From Actinokineospora enzanensis DSM 44649 (GTDB lineage: Bacteria; Actinomycetota; Actinomycetes; Mycobacteriales; Pseudonocardiaceae): a stretch of DNA of 64,000 bases. Made by a program: the position numbers and the translations under genes. The notes under the pieces were generated by a model. That model was not told the DNA's origin. It did no database searches and worked only from the letters and a program-made list of their open reading frames with translations. Location of the stretch: positions 1 through 64,000 of the forward strand of contig NZ_KB894407.1 in the NCBI RefSeq assembly GCF_000374445.1, written 5' to 3'. Positions 17,744 through 27,998 of the stretch are shown here, one piece after another; the stretch's first letter is position 1, and every line of letters begins with the position of its first letter.

Positions 17744-20700
17744 AGCTCGTAGTCCCGAGTGGATCGTTCGACCAGGGCGGCCAGCGCGCCGACGGTCGGG
17801 TTGTCGAACAGGGCGCGCGGCGGGACGTCCACCCCGAACACCGCGCCCAGCCGGGCGGTGGCCCGCAGGCAGGTCAGCGAGTCGCCGCCGAGGGCGAAGA
17901 AGTCGTCCCGCACGCCGACCCGCGCCACCGCCAGCACCTCCGACCAGATGTCGGCCACCGTCCGCTCGGCGGTGCTGCGCGGGGCCAGGAACTCCCCGAC
18001 CGGCGCGGGCGGCTCCGCGATCCGTGCCGGGGGAGTCCGGGTGACGGTGGGAACGACGTTCCCGATCAGGTCCCGCAGCAGATCGGCCAGGTCGGCGGCC
18101 AGGGTGGCGATGGTCGCGGCGTCGAACAGGTCGGGGTCGTAGCCCAGGCGCAACGCCAGTGGTTCGCCGTCCCGGGAACCGCCCTCGGCGACCAGGTGCA
18201 GTGGGTAGTTCGTGCTCTCCACCACCACGACCTCCGCCACGCGCGGGCCGTCGCCGGTCGGCTCGTGGTCGAGCGGGTAGTTCTCGAACACGACGACGCT
18301 GTCGAACAGCGCCGCACCCGGCGGTATCGACGCCGACCGCTGGACCTGGGACAACGGGAGATGCTCATACCGGCGGGACTCCGCCTGGGCGGCCTGCACC
18401 CGGCCCAGCCAGCCGAGCACGTCGGCGGTGTCCACCTCGACGCGGACCGGCACGGTGTTGACCATCATGCCGATGATCGCGTCGGCACCGGGCAGGTCGA
18501 CCGGGCGACCGGACACCACCGAGCCGAAGCACACGTCCCGTGTCCCGGCGTGGCGCGCGAGCAGGACCGCCCACATGCCCAGCACGACCGTGTTGAGCGT
18601 CAGCCGGTTGCGCCGGGCGAGCGCGTGCACACCCGCCACGGTGTCCTGGGAAAGCGGCACCTCGTGGGACTCCGACGAGCACGACCGGTGTGCCCGGTCC
18701 GGCGGCCGGTCGAAAGGGAGTGGGGTGGTCTCCCGGAACCCGGCGAGCACGTCCCGCCAGTGCCGCTCGGCGGCGGTCGTGTCCTGGGCCAGCACCCAGG
18801 CCACGTGGTCGCGGAAGGGGCGGCGTGGTCGTGGCATGCCGCCGGTGAGGACGGTCAGGATATCCGAGAGAAGCTGGAACACGCTCCAGCCGTCCAATAG
18901 CAAGTGATGGAAGGTCCACACGACACGCACTGTCGACTCGTCGATGTGGACGAATGCCAACCGTGCCAACGGCACCGATGCCGGATCGAGCCCGGCGGCT
19001 CGATCGTCGGCGAGCAGGCGTCGCGACCGGTCCTCCTGCTCTGCGGCGGGAAGACCGCGCCAGTCGTGCCGGGATACCGGGATCGAGACCTCGCGGTGCA
19101 CGACCTGCAACGGCATGGGCAACCCCTGCCACACCACCGCCGTCCGCAGTGCCGGTGTGGTCTCGACGACGCGCGACCAGGCGCGCTCCAGCGCCGCAGG
19201 CTCGGGGACACCCGTCACGGTGATCACGGCCTGTTCCAGGTACAAACCGGGACGGGACAGGCTGTGGAACAGCATCCCGCTCTGCATCGGGGTCAGCGGA
19301 TAGACGTCCTCCACCCGACCGTCGAGCCCGAGCCGGTCCAGCCCGGCCTGGTCGAGTCCGGCCAGGGGGAAGTCCGACGGGGTCAACCCGCCCGCGCCCG
19401 GCTCGGCGCAGTGCGCGGCGATCTCGCGCAAGGCGGCCAGGGTCTCCTCGGCGAGTTCGCCTACTGTCTCGGGGCTGTGGGTGCCGGGGGAGTAGGTCCA
19501 CTCGCATTCCAGCTCGCCATCGGCGGTGACACTGGCGGTGATGTCGAAATGGGACGATCCCGTGGTGGCCGTGCGCTTGTCGAGCCGGATGCCGTCGGGG
19601 ACCCGGGCGAAGGGGCCGTCCTGGGTGGAGTCGAAGCGGCCCAGGTAGTTCAGGCTCGCCATCGGACGGTGCGTGGCGGGCTCGTGGTCGGTGAGCCAAC
19701 GCAGGACGCCATGGCTGAGGCCGTGCTCGTGGGCGGTGCGCAGCCCCTCCTTGACCGACCTGATCACCGCAGGCCAGCCCGACGCGCCGCGCAGGTCGGC
19801 GGTGAAGGGGAAGACCGTGGTGAACCACCCGACGGTGCGGGACAGGTCGACCCCGGCGATCTCCTCCCGACCGTGCCCCTCCAGCTCCAGTGGGATCCGG
19901 TCCCGCCCCGTGTGGCGGGACAGCACCAAAGCGAGAGCGGCGGCGAGAACGTCGTCGACCCGCGCGCGATAGGCGGAGGCAGCGCCGTGCAGCAGATCGG
20001 ATGTGTCCTGATGAGACAGGGAGACGGTGACGATGCGCTCCGGGGAACCATCCTCGGCCGCCACGGTCGGCAGGTCGACGACCGCTCCCGCCCAGTACGG
20101 CAGGTGGTGGTCGAAGGCGCCGGTCGCGGCACGCTCGGCGAGAAGCCGTGCCCAGTCGCGGAACGAGGTCGTCTTGGGCCCCAGCGTGACCGGATGGCCT
20201 GACATCACCTGGTCGTAGCCGGTGCGCAGGTCCGCTAGGAGAACGCGCCACGACACCCCGTCGACCACCAGGTGGTGGGCCGCGAGCAGCAACACCGGAC
20301 CCGAGGTGAGCACGGCCTGGAACAGCGGTCCGGACTGGAGGTTCATCCGGGCCCGGACTTGGTCCAGACAGTCCGACACCGTGGACGCGCCGACGACCAG
20401 CACATCCTCATCGGACGGCTGGGATGTCCGCTGTGTCCATTCACCGTCCACATGGGCGAATCGGGTGCGCAGCGCGTCGTGGTGCCGGGGCAGGGCCTCG
20501 ACCGCCGATCGGAGTGCGTCCCGGTCCACATCGGCGGGCAGTTCGACGGTCAGCCACTGGATGAAGTGCTCGCGGTGCTCGGTGGTGAGGAACCAGCGCT
20601 GGATCGGGGTCAGCGGCGCCTCTCCGGTCACCGGACTCTGTTCGGCCTCGACCGCCGTCCCGGTATCCGCCGTCGCCGCGACCGCCGACAGGGTCTGGTG

Positions 20701-23700
20701 CCGGAACACGTCCCGGGGCGTGAGCCGCAACCCCAGCTCCCGCGCCCGGGACACCACCTGCAAACTCAGGATGGAATCGCCGCCCAGCGCGAAGAAGTTG
20801 TCCTCGGCGCCGACCCGCGCCACCCCGAGCACCTCCGCCCAGACCCGCGCCAACACCTGCGCGTCATGCCCGTCCGGCGGCACGTGAACCGGTGTCGCCC
20901 GGGTCGGCGGCTCGGGCAGCGCGGCCCGGTCGAGCTTGCCGTTGGGCATCAGCGGCAAGGCGTCGAGCAACACCACGGCGGCGGGCACGAGGTGCGCGGG
21001 CACCGTCTCCGCCAGGAACGCCCGCAGGCCCGGCCCGTCCGTCGCGGCCGGATCGACCACGGCGTAGGCGACGAGCTGCTTGTGGCCTGCGGCGTGGTCG
21101 CGGGCGACCACCACGGCCCCGGTCACCGCCGGATGGGCGCGCAGCGCGGACTCGACCTCGCCCACCTCCACCCGGAACCCGCGGATCTTGACCTGCTCGT
21201 CGGTCCGCCCGAGGAACTCCAGCACCCCGGCCCGCGTCCACCGGACGACGTCCCCCGTGCGGTATAGCCGCTCGCCGGGGGTGAACGGGTCGGCCACGAA
21301 CCGTTGCGCGGTCAGCCCGGGATGTCCCGGATAGCCGCGCGCGAGCCCGGAACCGCCGACGTACAGCTCGCCGGGCACCCCGACGGGCACCGGGTCCAGC
21401 GACCGGTCGAGCACGTGACAACGGGTCCCGACGACCGGCCGCCCGATCGGCACCGGTGACTCGCCCGCCCCGACCACGTGCGCGGTGGCCATGGTGGTGA
21501 TCTCGGTGGGGCCGTAGCCGTCGACCAATCGCAGGTCGGGCACCCGACGCAGCACCTCGGCGCAGCGCTCGGCGGAGACCACGTCGCCGCCGGACCCCAG
21601 CCAGCGCAGACGGGCGAACACCCCGGGATCGGTGGCGGCCACCTCGTGGAACAGGCCGGAGGTGAGCCACAGCGTGGTGACCGCCTCGGTGGTCAGGAAG
21701 CGGCCCAGCTCCTCGGCGGAGAGCAGGCCGCGCGCGCAGACGGCCAGGTGGGCGCCGTTGAGCAGGGCCACCCAGATCTCGAAGGTGGAGGCGTCGAAGG
21801 CGAGCGTCGAGTACTGGGCCACGACGTCGTCCGGACCGGCCCGCAGCGGTTCGCCGGTGACCAGGCGGACGATGCCCCGGTGCTCGACCAGTACGCCCTT
21901 GGGACGGCCGGTGGACCCGGAGGTGAACATGACGTAGGCGCCGCCGCGCGGATGGGTCCGGACCGGCGGAACGTGATCGGGACACCGGGACAGGTCGCTG
22001 TCGTCCAGGGCCACCGTCGGGGTGCCCGTGGGCAGGCGGTCGCGCAGCTTTGCGTGGGTGAGCACCAGGTCCGTGCCGGCGTCGGTGATCATCAGGGCCA
22101 GTCGCGGCCGGGGGTAGTCGGGGTCCAGCGGCACGTACACCGCGCCCGCCTTGAGGACGGCGAGCATCGCCACGACAGCGTCGATCCCGCGCGGCAGGCA
22201 CAGGCCCACGCGCGCCTCCGGGCGCACGCCCCGCGCGAGCAGTTCGTGTGCCAGCCGGTTGGCGGCGATGTCCAGCTCGCGGTAGGTCAGCACGACTCCG
22301 TCGCAGCTGAGGGCGGGCGCGGCCGGGCGAGTGGCGACGTGGGCGGCGAACGCTTCGGGCACGGACCGGTCGGTCGTCGGCGCGCCAACGGACCAGCGTG
22401 CCAGCAGGCGGGCCTCGTCGGGCGGGATCAACGGGAGCCGGGCCAGGGGCAGGGGCAGGCCCGGGTCGGTGACCACGCCGTCGAGCAGTGTCAGCAGCTG
22501 GTCCGCCAGCCGGGCTGCGGTGGCCGCCTCGAACAGGTCGGTGCTGTACTCGACCTCCAGCCGCAGGCCGTCCTCCGCCGGGATGAACTCGACGGTCAGG
22601 TCGAACACGGCCGTTCGACGGGGGATCCCGTACTCGGTGGCGGTCAGTCCGGCGAGGTCGGGTGCTGCGGACGGGGCGTTCTGGAGCAGTACCACCACCT
22701 GGGTCAGCGGCGCGCGGCTGAGGTCGCGTTCGGGCCGCAACAGCTCGACGAGGCGGTGGAACGGGACCGCGTCATGGTCGAGCGCGTCGAGCACCGTGCC
22801 GCGCACCCTGCTGAGGAAGTCCGGGAAGGACGCGGAGAGGTCTACATCGGACCGGATGACGACGGTGTTGACGAAGAAGCCGACCAGGCCCGCCAGCTCG
22901 GTGCGGTCCCGCCCGGAGGTGACGGTGCCGACCGCGACATCGCGCTGGGCCGAGAGCCTGGCCAGCAGGACCTGGGTCGCTGCCACGAGCGTGGTGAACA
23001 GCGTCGCGCCGCGCGTCCGGCCGAGTTCCGCCAGCCTGCGCACCACATCCGGGGACACTGAGCGGATCACGCGGTCGCCTTGGCCGGTGCGGATGGCGGG
23101 TCGCGGTCGGTCGGTGGGCAGCTCCACTGTGCTCATCCCGCTGAGCTGCCGCTCCCAGTAGGACAAATGTCTGTCGAGGGTGGTACCCGTGAGATGCTCT
23201 CGTTGCGCACGAGCGAAGTCGATGTAGCGTGTGGCTGGTGGGGACGGTTCTGCCTGTCCTGAGTAGAGGATTCCCAGCTCCTCGGCGAGCACGCCCATCG
23301 ACCAGCCGTCGGTGACGATGTGGTGCAGACACAGGGCCAGCACGTGATCCTGCTCGGCCACATGTACCAGCACGACGCGCACCAGCGGGCCGCGTCGTAG
23401 GTCGAACGGCTCGTCGGCGAACGCCGCGAGCACGTCGTCGAGGTCGGTTTCGGCGCAACTGATCCGGTTGGGCCGCAACGCGAACGGCGGACCGATGACC
23501 TGCGCGCCCCGCCCATCCGCCTCCCGGAAGGTGGTCCGCAGCGACTCGTGCCGCTCGACCAACCGGTCCAGTGCCGCTGACAGCGCGTCGAGATCGAGCG
23601 GGCCGCGCAACCGGAACCCGACGGCGGTGTTGTACTCGGCGGAGTCGCCGAGTTCGTGCAGGAACCACAGCCGTTGCTGGGCGAACGACAGCGGTGCGGT

Positions 23701-25467
23701 GGTGTCGTCCTCGTTCGGCTTGCTCGTGCCGGGATCCTCGGGACGATCGGCCAAGTACGCCGCCATGGTCTCGACGGTCGGGTGGGTGAAGGCGAACCGC
23801 GCGGGCAGCGGACGGTCGCGGCCGAGTTCGGTGGCCACCCGCATGGCCAGGATGGAATCCCCGCCCAGCGTCACGAACTCGTCCGTCACGCCCACGCGCT
23901 CGACCCCGAGCACCGCCCGCCACACTGCGGCGACCCGTTCCTCGGCCGGTGTCCTCGGCAGGATGGCGGGTTCGTCGGGCTCATCGTGTCGAGCGGACAG
24001 CGCGCGCCGGTCGACCTTGCCTCGGTCGGTCAGCGGCAGATCGGCGAGGCTGACGAACCTCGCAGGCACGAACGCGGCAGGCAGCAACTCGTCGAGGAAG
24101 GCCCGCAACCGTCGGGAACCGGGATCGCTGCCAGAGACCGGCACGACATACGCAACCAGCCGTTCGTCCCGAGGTACGACCGCGACGGCCGCAACTTCCG
24201 GGTGCCGCAGCAGCGCGGCCTCGACCTCCGCAGGCTCGACCCGGACGCCGCGCACCTGCACCTGGTCGCCGACGCGCCCGAGGTAGTCGAACAGCCCGTC
24301 GGCCCGGCACCGCACCACGTCGCCCGTCCGGTACATGCGCGTGCCCGGCCCGCCGAACGGATCAGGCAACATCACCGACGCGGTCAGACCGGGACGACCC
24401 TGGTACCCCCGGGACAAACCGGGACCGGCGAGGAACAGCTCCCCGACCGGAACCTCCCGCAACTCGTCGTCCAACACATACGCCCAGGTCCCGGCGATCG
24501 GGCGACCCAGTACCGGCCGTTCCACCTCGGATACGGGACAGATCAGGCTCTCCACTGCTGTCTCGGTCGTCCCATAACCGTTGTAGGCCGTGACGCCCGC
24601 GCCGACCAGGGCCGCGCACAATGCCGGATCGACGGCCTCGCCGCCGGTGACCACGATGGCCGGGGCGTTGCCGCCGTCCAACAGCCCGGCGCGCACGAGT
24701 TCGCGGAGCCGGGCCGGGGTGTCGTCGAGAACGTCGATCCGGGCCCCGGCCAGCGCGGCGACCATCGCGCGCGGGTCGGAGAGCGTGTCCCGGTCGAGAA
24801 CGTGCAACTCGTGGCCAGCCAGCATCCACAGCAATGGCATCCAGGACGCGTCGAACGACAGCGCGGCGGTGTGCGCCACCCGCAGCCGCCGTCCGTGGGC
24901 GAAGACCTCGGTGCGGTGATGCGCATACAGGGACAACAGGCCGCGATGGGTGCCCATGACGCCGTGCGGTGTGCCGGTGGATCCCGAGGTGTGGATGACG
25001 TACGCCAGGTTGTCCGGTACGACCTCGGGCAACGGCCGGGTCGACTGGTCACCCCCGACGATGATCGTCGGCAACTGCGCGGGTAGTCGGTCCAGCAGGT
25101 GCGGCTGGGTGAGCACCACGGCATCGCCCGCCAGCGCGGCGATCCTGGCGGCGGGCAGGTCCGGCTCCAGCGGGAAGTACGCGCCGCCGGACCGCAGCAC
25201 GCCGAACAGCGCCACCACCATGTCGACGCCGCGCTCCACGCACAGCCCCACCCGCGTCTCCGGCCGCACCCCGTGCCCGACCAGCACCCCGGCGACCTCC
25301 CGCGAACGGGCGTCGAGCTCGCCGTAGGTCACCCGGTCGCCGCCGCACACCACCGCGACCTGATCCGGATCGACCCGCGCGCGCTCGTCGAGCAACCCGT
25401 GCACCCCGCCGACGAAATGCGAATGTGATTTCACTGATCGACCCGGCAAGCTCACCCCAAGACGCAT
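17740..25467 (-). CDS. Non-ribosomal peptide synthetase: A-PCP-C-A-PCP-E-C-PCP
   Basis: This protein is 2,575 aa. It begins directly with an A domain (about 20-500, HTSGSTGTPHG), so this is a loading module. PCP1 is at about 538 (GGDSI). C1 has HHIVTDGWS (about 714). A2 has FTSGSTGRPKG (about 1182), followed by PCP2 (about 1561). The E domain has HHLVVDGVSW (about 1730) and EGHGRE (about 1861), so residue 2 should be D-configured. C2 has HHLLLDGWS (about 2189), then PCP3 (about 2528), with no third A domain. Hand-read specificity residues are D-A-M-D-V-G-G-V-E for A1 (no assignment) and D-A-F-W-G-G-G-T-M for A2 (closest to valine-type codes; tentative). ATG 25467 is used; an in-frame GTG 12 codons later is possible. 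Confidence 0.93.
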   Translation of the reverse strand: MRLGVSLPGRSVKSHSHFVGGVHGLLDERARVDPDQVAVVCGGDRVTYGELDARSREVAGVLVGHGVRPETRVGLCVERGVDMVVALFGVLRSGGAYFPLEPDLPAARIAALAGDAVVLTQPHLLDRLPAQLPTIIVGGDQSTRPLPEVVPDNLAYVIHTSGSTGTPHGVMGTHRGLLSLYAHHRTEVFAHGRRLRVAHTAALSFDASWMPLLWMLAGHELHVLDRDTLSDPRAMVAALAGARIDVLDDTPARLRELVRAGLLDGGNAPAIVVTGGEAVDPALCAALVGAGVTAYNGYGTTETAVESLICPVSEVERPVLGRPIAGTWAYVLDDELREVPVGELFLAGPGLSRGYQGRPGLTASVMLPDPFGGPGTRMYRTGDVVRCRADGLFDYLGRVGDQVQVRGVRVEPAEVEAALLRHPEVAAVAVVPRDERLVAYVVPVSGSDPGSRRLRAFLDELLPAAFVPARFVSLADLPLTDRGKVDRRALSARHDEPDEPAILPRTPAEERVAAVWRAVLGVERVGVTDEFVTLGGDSILAMRVATELGRDRPLPARFAFTHPTVETMAAYLADRPEDPGTSKPNEDDTTAPLSFAQQRLWFLHELGDSAEYNTAVGFRLRGPLDLDALSAALDRLVERHESLRTTFREADGRGAQVIGPPFALRPNRISCAETDLDDVLAAFADEPFDLRRGPLVRVVLVHVAEQDHVLALCLHHIVTDGWSMGVLAEELGILYSGQAEPSPPATRYIDFARAQREHLTGTTLDRHLSYWERQLSGMSTVELPTDRPRPAIRTGQGDRVIRSVSPDVVRRLAELGRTRGATLFTTLVAATQVLLARLSAQRDVAVGTVTSGRDRTELAGLVGFFVNTVVIRSDVDLSASFPDFLSRVRGTVLDALDHDAVPFHRLVELLRPERDLSRAPLTQVVVLLQNAPSAAPDLAGLTATEYGIPRRTAVFDLTVEFIPAEDGLRLEVEYSTDLFEAATAARLADQLLTLLDGVVTDPGLPLPLARLPLIPPDEARLLARWSVGAPTTDRSVPEAFAAHVATRPAAPALSCDGVVLTYRELDIAANRLAHELLARGVRPEARVGLCLPRGIDAVVAMLAVLKAGAVYVPLDPDYPRPRLALMITDAGTDLVLTHAKLRDRLPTGTPTVALDDSDLSRCPDHVPPVRTHPRGGAYVMFTSGSTGRPKGVLVEHRGIVRLVTGEPLRAGPDDVVAQYSTLAFDASTFEIWVALLNGAHLAVCARGLLSAEELGRFLTTEAVTTLWLTSGLFHEVAATDPGVFARLRWLGSGGDVVSAERCAEVLRRVPDLRLVDGYGPTEITTMATAHVVGAGESPVPIGRPVVGTRCHVLDRSLDPVPVGVPGELYVGGSGLARGYPGHPGLTAQRFVADPFTPGERLYRTGDVVRWTRAGVLEFLGRTDEQVKIRGFRVEVGEVESALRAHPAVTGAVVVARDHAAGHKQLVAYAVVDPAATDGPGLRAFLAETVPAHLVPAAVVLLDALPLMPNGKLDRAALPEPPTRATPVHVPPDGHDAQVLARVWAEVLGVARVGAEDNFFALGGDSILSLQVVSRARELGLRLTPRDVFRHQTLSAVAATADTGTAVEAEQSPVTGEAPLTPIQRWFLTTEHREHFIQWLTVELPADVDRDALRSAVEALPRHHDALRTRFAHVDGEWTQRTSQPSDEDVLVVGASTVSDCLDQVRARMNLQSGPLFQAVLTSGPVLLLAAHHLVVDGVSWRVLLADLRTGYDQVMSGHPVTLGPKTTSFRDWARLLAERAATGAFDHHLPYWAGAVVDLPTVAAEDGSPERIVTVSLSHQDTSDLLHGAASAYRARVDDVLAAALALVLSRHTGRDRIPLELEGHGREEIAGVDLSRTVGWFTTVFPFTADLRGASGWPAVIRSVKEGLRTAHEHGLSHGVLRWLTDHEPATHRPMASLNYLGRFDSTQDGPFARVPDGIRLDKRTATTGSSHFDITASVTADGELECEWTYSPGTHSPETVGELAEETLAALREIAAHCAEPGAGGLTPSDFPLAGLDQAGLDRLGLDGRVEDVYPLTPMQSGMLFHSLSRPGLYLEQAVITVTGVPEPAALERAWSRVVETTPALRTAVVWQGLPMPLQVVHREVSIPVSRHDWRGLPAAEQEDRSRRLLADDRAAGLDPASVPLARLAFVHIDESTVRVVWTFHHLLLDGWSVFQLLSDILTVLTGGMPRPRRPFRDHVAWVLAQDTTAAERHWRDVLAGFRETTPLPFDRPPDRAHRSCSSESHEVPLSQDTVAGVHALARRNRLTLNTVVLGMWAVLLARHAGTRDVCFGSVVSGRPVDLPGADAIIGMMVNTVPVRVEVDTADVLGWLGRVQAAQAESRRYEHLPLSQVQRSASIPPGAALFDSVVVFENYPLDHEPTGDGPRVAEVVVVESTNYPLHLVAEGGSRDGEPLALRLGYDPDLFDAATIATLAADLADLLRDLIGNVVPTVTRTPPARIAEPPAPVGEFLAPRSTAERTVADIWSEVLAVARVGVRDDFFALGGDSLTCLRATARLGAVFGVDVPPRALFDNPTVGALAALVERSTRDYEL

Positions 25468-26070
25468 TCACGTCCCGTCGGTCGGGACCGAGAGGAAGTG
25501 TCCGATGACACTTCCTTTCCCGGCACCGCCGATCGGCGGACAACGAAGTCCGTGGTGCCGAATGGCGGTGCCCACGCGTACGAGGATACGAACGCCATGG
25601 TCCGTTCGGTCCCGTTTCCAGACCTCGCCGGGCGTGTTAAGTTCAAGGGTGGCCCGGCTCGGAAAGGTCGGTTGAGCACTCGGTTTCCGGACCGAAAGAC
25701 CAGCGGGCCGTCTGGCCCGGGAGCGGCTGTGCTTTATCGCCGGGTCTCCTTGACGATTTCGTCGGGTTCGACGGCAACCATTCGGGCCGAGTGGTCCGGT
25801 GAATACGGATCGGACTCCGGTCGACGTCCCGATGAAATCCGTTCGCGTTCGACCCATTCGGCCCCGTGTGTGCGCCGGGAGGCATGTACGACGGCCGCGA
25901 AGTCGGGTGCCGGACGGTATGGCGGCGCGCGGGGTGGACGGTCTACGGTTCACGAGGTCGACGGCACCGGCACGGTGTCGTCGCCGCGCCTGCGGATCCG
26001 GGAGTGGCGCGTGGATCCGGGATTGCTCGTCGACGGCCCACCCCCCACCTCGACCAGGAGCGCGAACCCG
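25468..26070. other. Intergenic region upstream of the NRPS operon and methyltransferase
   Basis: This stretch of about 600 bases lies between divergent genes and is somewhat lower in GC near the NRPS start. It must hold the NRPS operon promoter on the minus strand. I see no clear -35/-10 pair, repeat or operator. Open frames across it on the plus strand are arginine- and serine-rich with no family resemblance and are not accepted as genes. Confidence 0.5.
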
Positions 26071-26130
26071 ATGATGACCAGGAACAGACCCCGGCCCGGC
26101 ACCGACGCGACGCGGGTGGTGCGGGTCTGA
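26071..26130 (+). CDS. Possible 19-aa upstream ORF coupled to the methyltransferase
   Basis: ATG ATG at 26071 follows AGGAG (26056-26060). The frame encodes 19 residues (MMTRNRPRPGTDATRVVRV) and its TGA shares bases with the methyltransferase ATG (TGATG, 26128-26132). The methyltransferase itself has no convincing ribosome site, so coupling through this short frame would explain its translation. Conservation cannot be judged here. Confidence 0.4.
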   Translation: MMTRNRPRPGTDATRVVRV

Positions 26131-26828
26131 TGTCCGAGGAGCCGATGGAGCGCGGCACCTGGCTGCGCCGGTTGAACGCCGCCCCCGCCCAGCGCCCCGC
26201 CGAGTTCACCATGTTCGACCGCACGTGGGAGCTGATGGACGGCGTGTTCGCGCCGGTGTTCTGCCTGTCCACCCGGCTGTTCACCGAATGGACGGTGTTC
26301 CCGGTCGGCGGCCGGTTCCTGGAGATCGGCTGCGGTGCCGGGGTGACGGCGGTGATGGCCGCCGTGCACGGGTGCGCCGAGGTGGTCGCCACCGACGTGT
26401 CCGTCGTGGCGGTGGAGAACGCGGCGCGCAACGTGCGCAGGCACGGAGTCGCGGACGTCGTGCGCGTCCGGCACGGCGACCTGTTCGCCCCGCTGGATCC
26501 CGGCGACCGGTTCGACGTGGTGTTCTGGAACTCCCCGTTCATCGAGGCCCCGGACGACTTCCGCGCGGCCGACGACCTCGACCACGCGATCTTCGACGCG
26601 GGCTACCGGACGCACCGGCGGTTCCTCGCCGAGGTCGGCTCCTGGCTGACCCCCGATGGTCGGGCCCTGCTCGGGTTCAGCACGCTCGGCAACCTCGACA
26701 CCCTGCACGACCTGGCCCGGGACGCGGACCTGGCGGTCCGGATGGCTGCCGAGACACCGCCCGGCACGGTGCCGGGCATGGCCTACCAGTTGGTCGAACT
26801 GCGCAACCGGGACCGCTCACGAGCGTGA
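26130..26828 (+). CDS. SAM-dependent methyltransferase, PrmC/HemK-like fold
   Basis: This 232-aa class I methyltransferase has the SAM-binding loop FLEIGCGAGVTAV (about 66-78) and the acidic strand EVVATDVS. At motif IV it has FWNSPFIE, where N6/glutamine methylases carry (N/D)PPY. The NSPF variant suggests a small-molecule or protein substrate outside the standard release-factor methylase. The ATG overlaps the stop of a 19-codon upstream frame. It is divergent from the NRPS operon and may tailor its product, but this is inferred from position only. Confidence 0.82.
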   Translation: MSEEPMERGTWLRRLNAAPAQRPAEFTMFDRTWELMDGVFAPVFCLSTRLFTEWTVFPVGGRFLEIGCGAGVTAVMAAVHGCAEVVATDVSVVAVENAARNVRRHGVADVVRVRHGDLFAPLDPGDRFDVVFWNSPFIEAPDDFRAADDLDHAIFDAGYRTHRRFLAEVGSWLTPDGRALLGFSTLGNLDTLHDLARDADLAVRMAAETPPGTVPGMAYQLVELRNRDRSRA

Positions 26829-26929
26829 GCACCCGTCGTGCCCCGACCCGACGGCCATACCAGCGCAGGCAGCACCCCATCGAGGCACCCACGCGAGAGG
26901 CGTTCGTGGTGGAGGGCGGGAACCTGCTG

Positions 26930-27667
26930 TCACGCCTGGGACTTCAGCACGTCGATCTCGCAACCCGGTGCCGCCGGGTCGAAGCCGTGCTCGACCAACC
27001 AGCGGATCGTCAGCAGGCCGCGCACCGACCACCATGCGCGGATCACATCGAGGTCGACGTCGGTGCCGTAGCCCGCGATGACGTCGCCGAGGTGTTCGCG
27101 GTGCCCGAGCGTCAGCATGGCCAGGTCGTAATGGGCGTCCCCCTGGGCCGCCTCGGACCAGTCGAGCACACCGGTGATGTCGTCGCCATCCACGAACACG
27201 TGCCCGACTTGCAGGTCTCCGTGGACGAACACCGGTTTCCACGGTCGGAGCGCGCCCTGGGCGATCCGGCGATTGTGCTCGACCACGTCGGCGGATAGCA
27301 CATCGTCGGCGATGAGCCACCGGCATTCGCGGTCGAGGTCCGCCGCGATCTCCTCGGCGGAAGGGCCGGACCGCGTAGGCAGCGGCGCGTCGTGCAGTGC
27401 CCGAATGGCGGTACCCGCGGCCGCCCATGCCGCCGGGGACGCGGTCGACGGCCTGCCGAGGCAGCCGAGTGCCGTGCCGGGAAGAGCGGCGAGCGCGAGC
27501 ACGGGCGGCGTGTGCCACAACACTTTCGCGGTGGGGACCGGCGCCATGGCCATCGCCGCAAGCTCGGCATCCACCCGCCGCCGATCGCCGTCGACCTTCA
27601 GGAACACGGCACCGACCCGCAGCGTGGCCCGCTCGTCATGGGCGACGACGACCTCGACCCTCTCCAT
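26930..27667 (-). CDS. Aminoglycoside/choline phosphotransferase-family protein
   Basis: This protein of about 245 aa has a kinase-like fold with the catalytic loop FVHGDLQVGHVFV. The usual Asn of HGDxxxxN is His here. It also has the metal-binding DWSEAAQGDAHYDLA. The N-lobe is short and the ATP-binding Lys is probably in the AVFLKVDGD strand. The preferred start is ATG 27667 (MERVEVV); nine further in-frame residues upstream are hydrophobic and lack a ribosome site. Family members phosphorylate antibiotics, choline or sugars. The loop substitution makes activity uncertain. It lies convergent to the methyltransferase gene. Confidence 0.8.
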   Translation of the reverse strand: MERVEVVVAHDERATLRVGAVFLKVDGDRRRVDAELAAMAMAPVPTAKVLWHTPPVLALAALPGTALGCLGRPSTASPAAWAAAGTAIRALHDAPLPTRSGPSAEEIAADLDRECRWLIADDVLSADVVEHNRRIAQGALRPWKPVFVHGDLQVGHVFVDGDDITGVLDWSEAAQGDAHYDLAMLTLGHREHLGDVIAGYGTDVDLDVIRAWWSVRGLLTIRWLVEHGFDPAAPGCEIDVLKSQA

Positions 27668-27998
27668 ACCTGCCAGTATCAAGAGAACGACCACCGGTGT
27701 CGTCGCCTTTTCCGCTCACGGCAACGTATTGCGGCGGCAGCGGAGCCGAGAAGGCGGACAGTGCCGCGGAAGTCGCGTCCCGGCAGGCCAAGCAGGTTTC
27801 CGGGGCACTCGCCGACCGGTGGGAGTCCTTGTGCCTTGCGGATCTCGTGGAGAACCGGAATCTCATGCTGAACACCGAGTCGGGCATCCGCGCCCTGGTC
27901 GCCTGCGAGATCGGCGACCTGCACGAGCTGACCGCACGACCTCCCTCGCGCCGGTCCGTGGGTACGGCGCGAGGGGGCGGATCGTGTCGGCGGTCGGG
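27668..27998. other. Gap with an unrecognised coding-like remnant
   Basis: Between two minus-strand genes, the plus strand carries an open stretch (about 27,745-27,960) reading LADRWESLCLADLVENRNL and onward to ALVACEIGDLHELTA. This has normal amino-acid balance for a protein, unlike the arginine-rich shadows elsewhere. No start codon with a ribosome site is visible. It may be a gene fragment of unknown family. Confidence 0.3.

Noticed and set aside
25498-26130. Plus-strand frame of about 210 codons upstream of the methyltransferase
   Set aside because: It is S, R, G and T-rich with no ribosome site and no family. Only its last 19 codons with a proper AGGAG are kept as a possible upstream frame.
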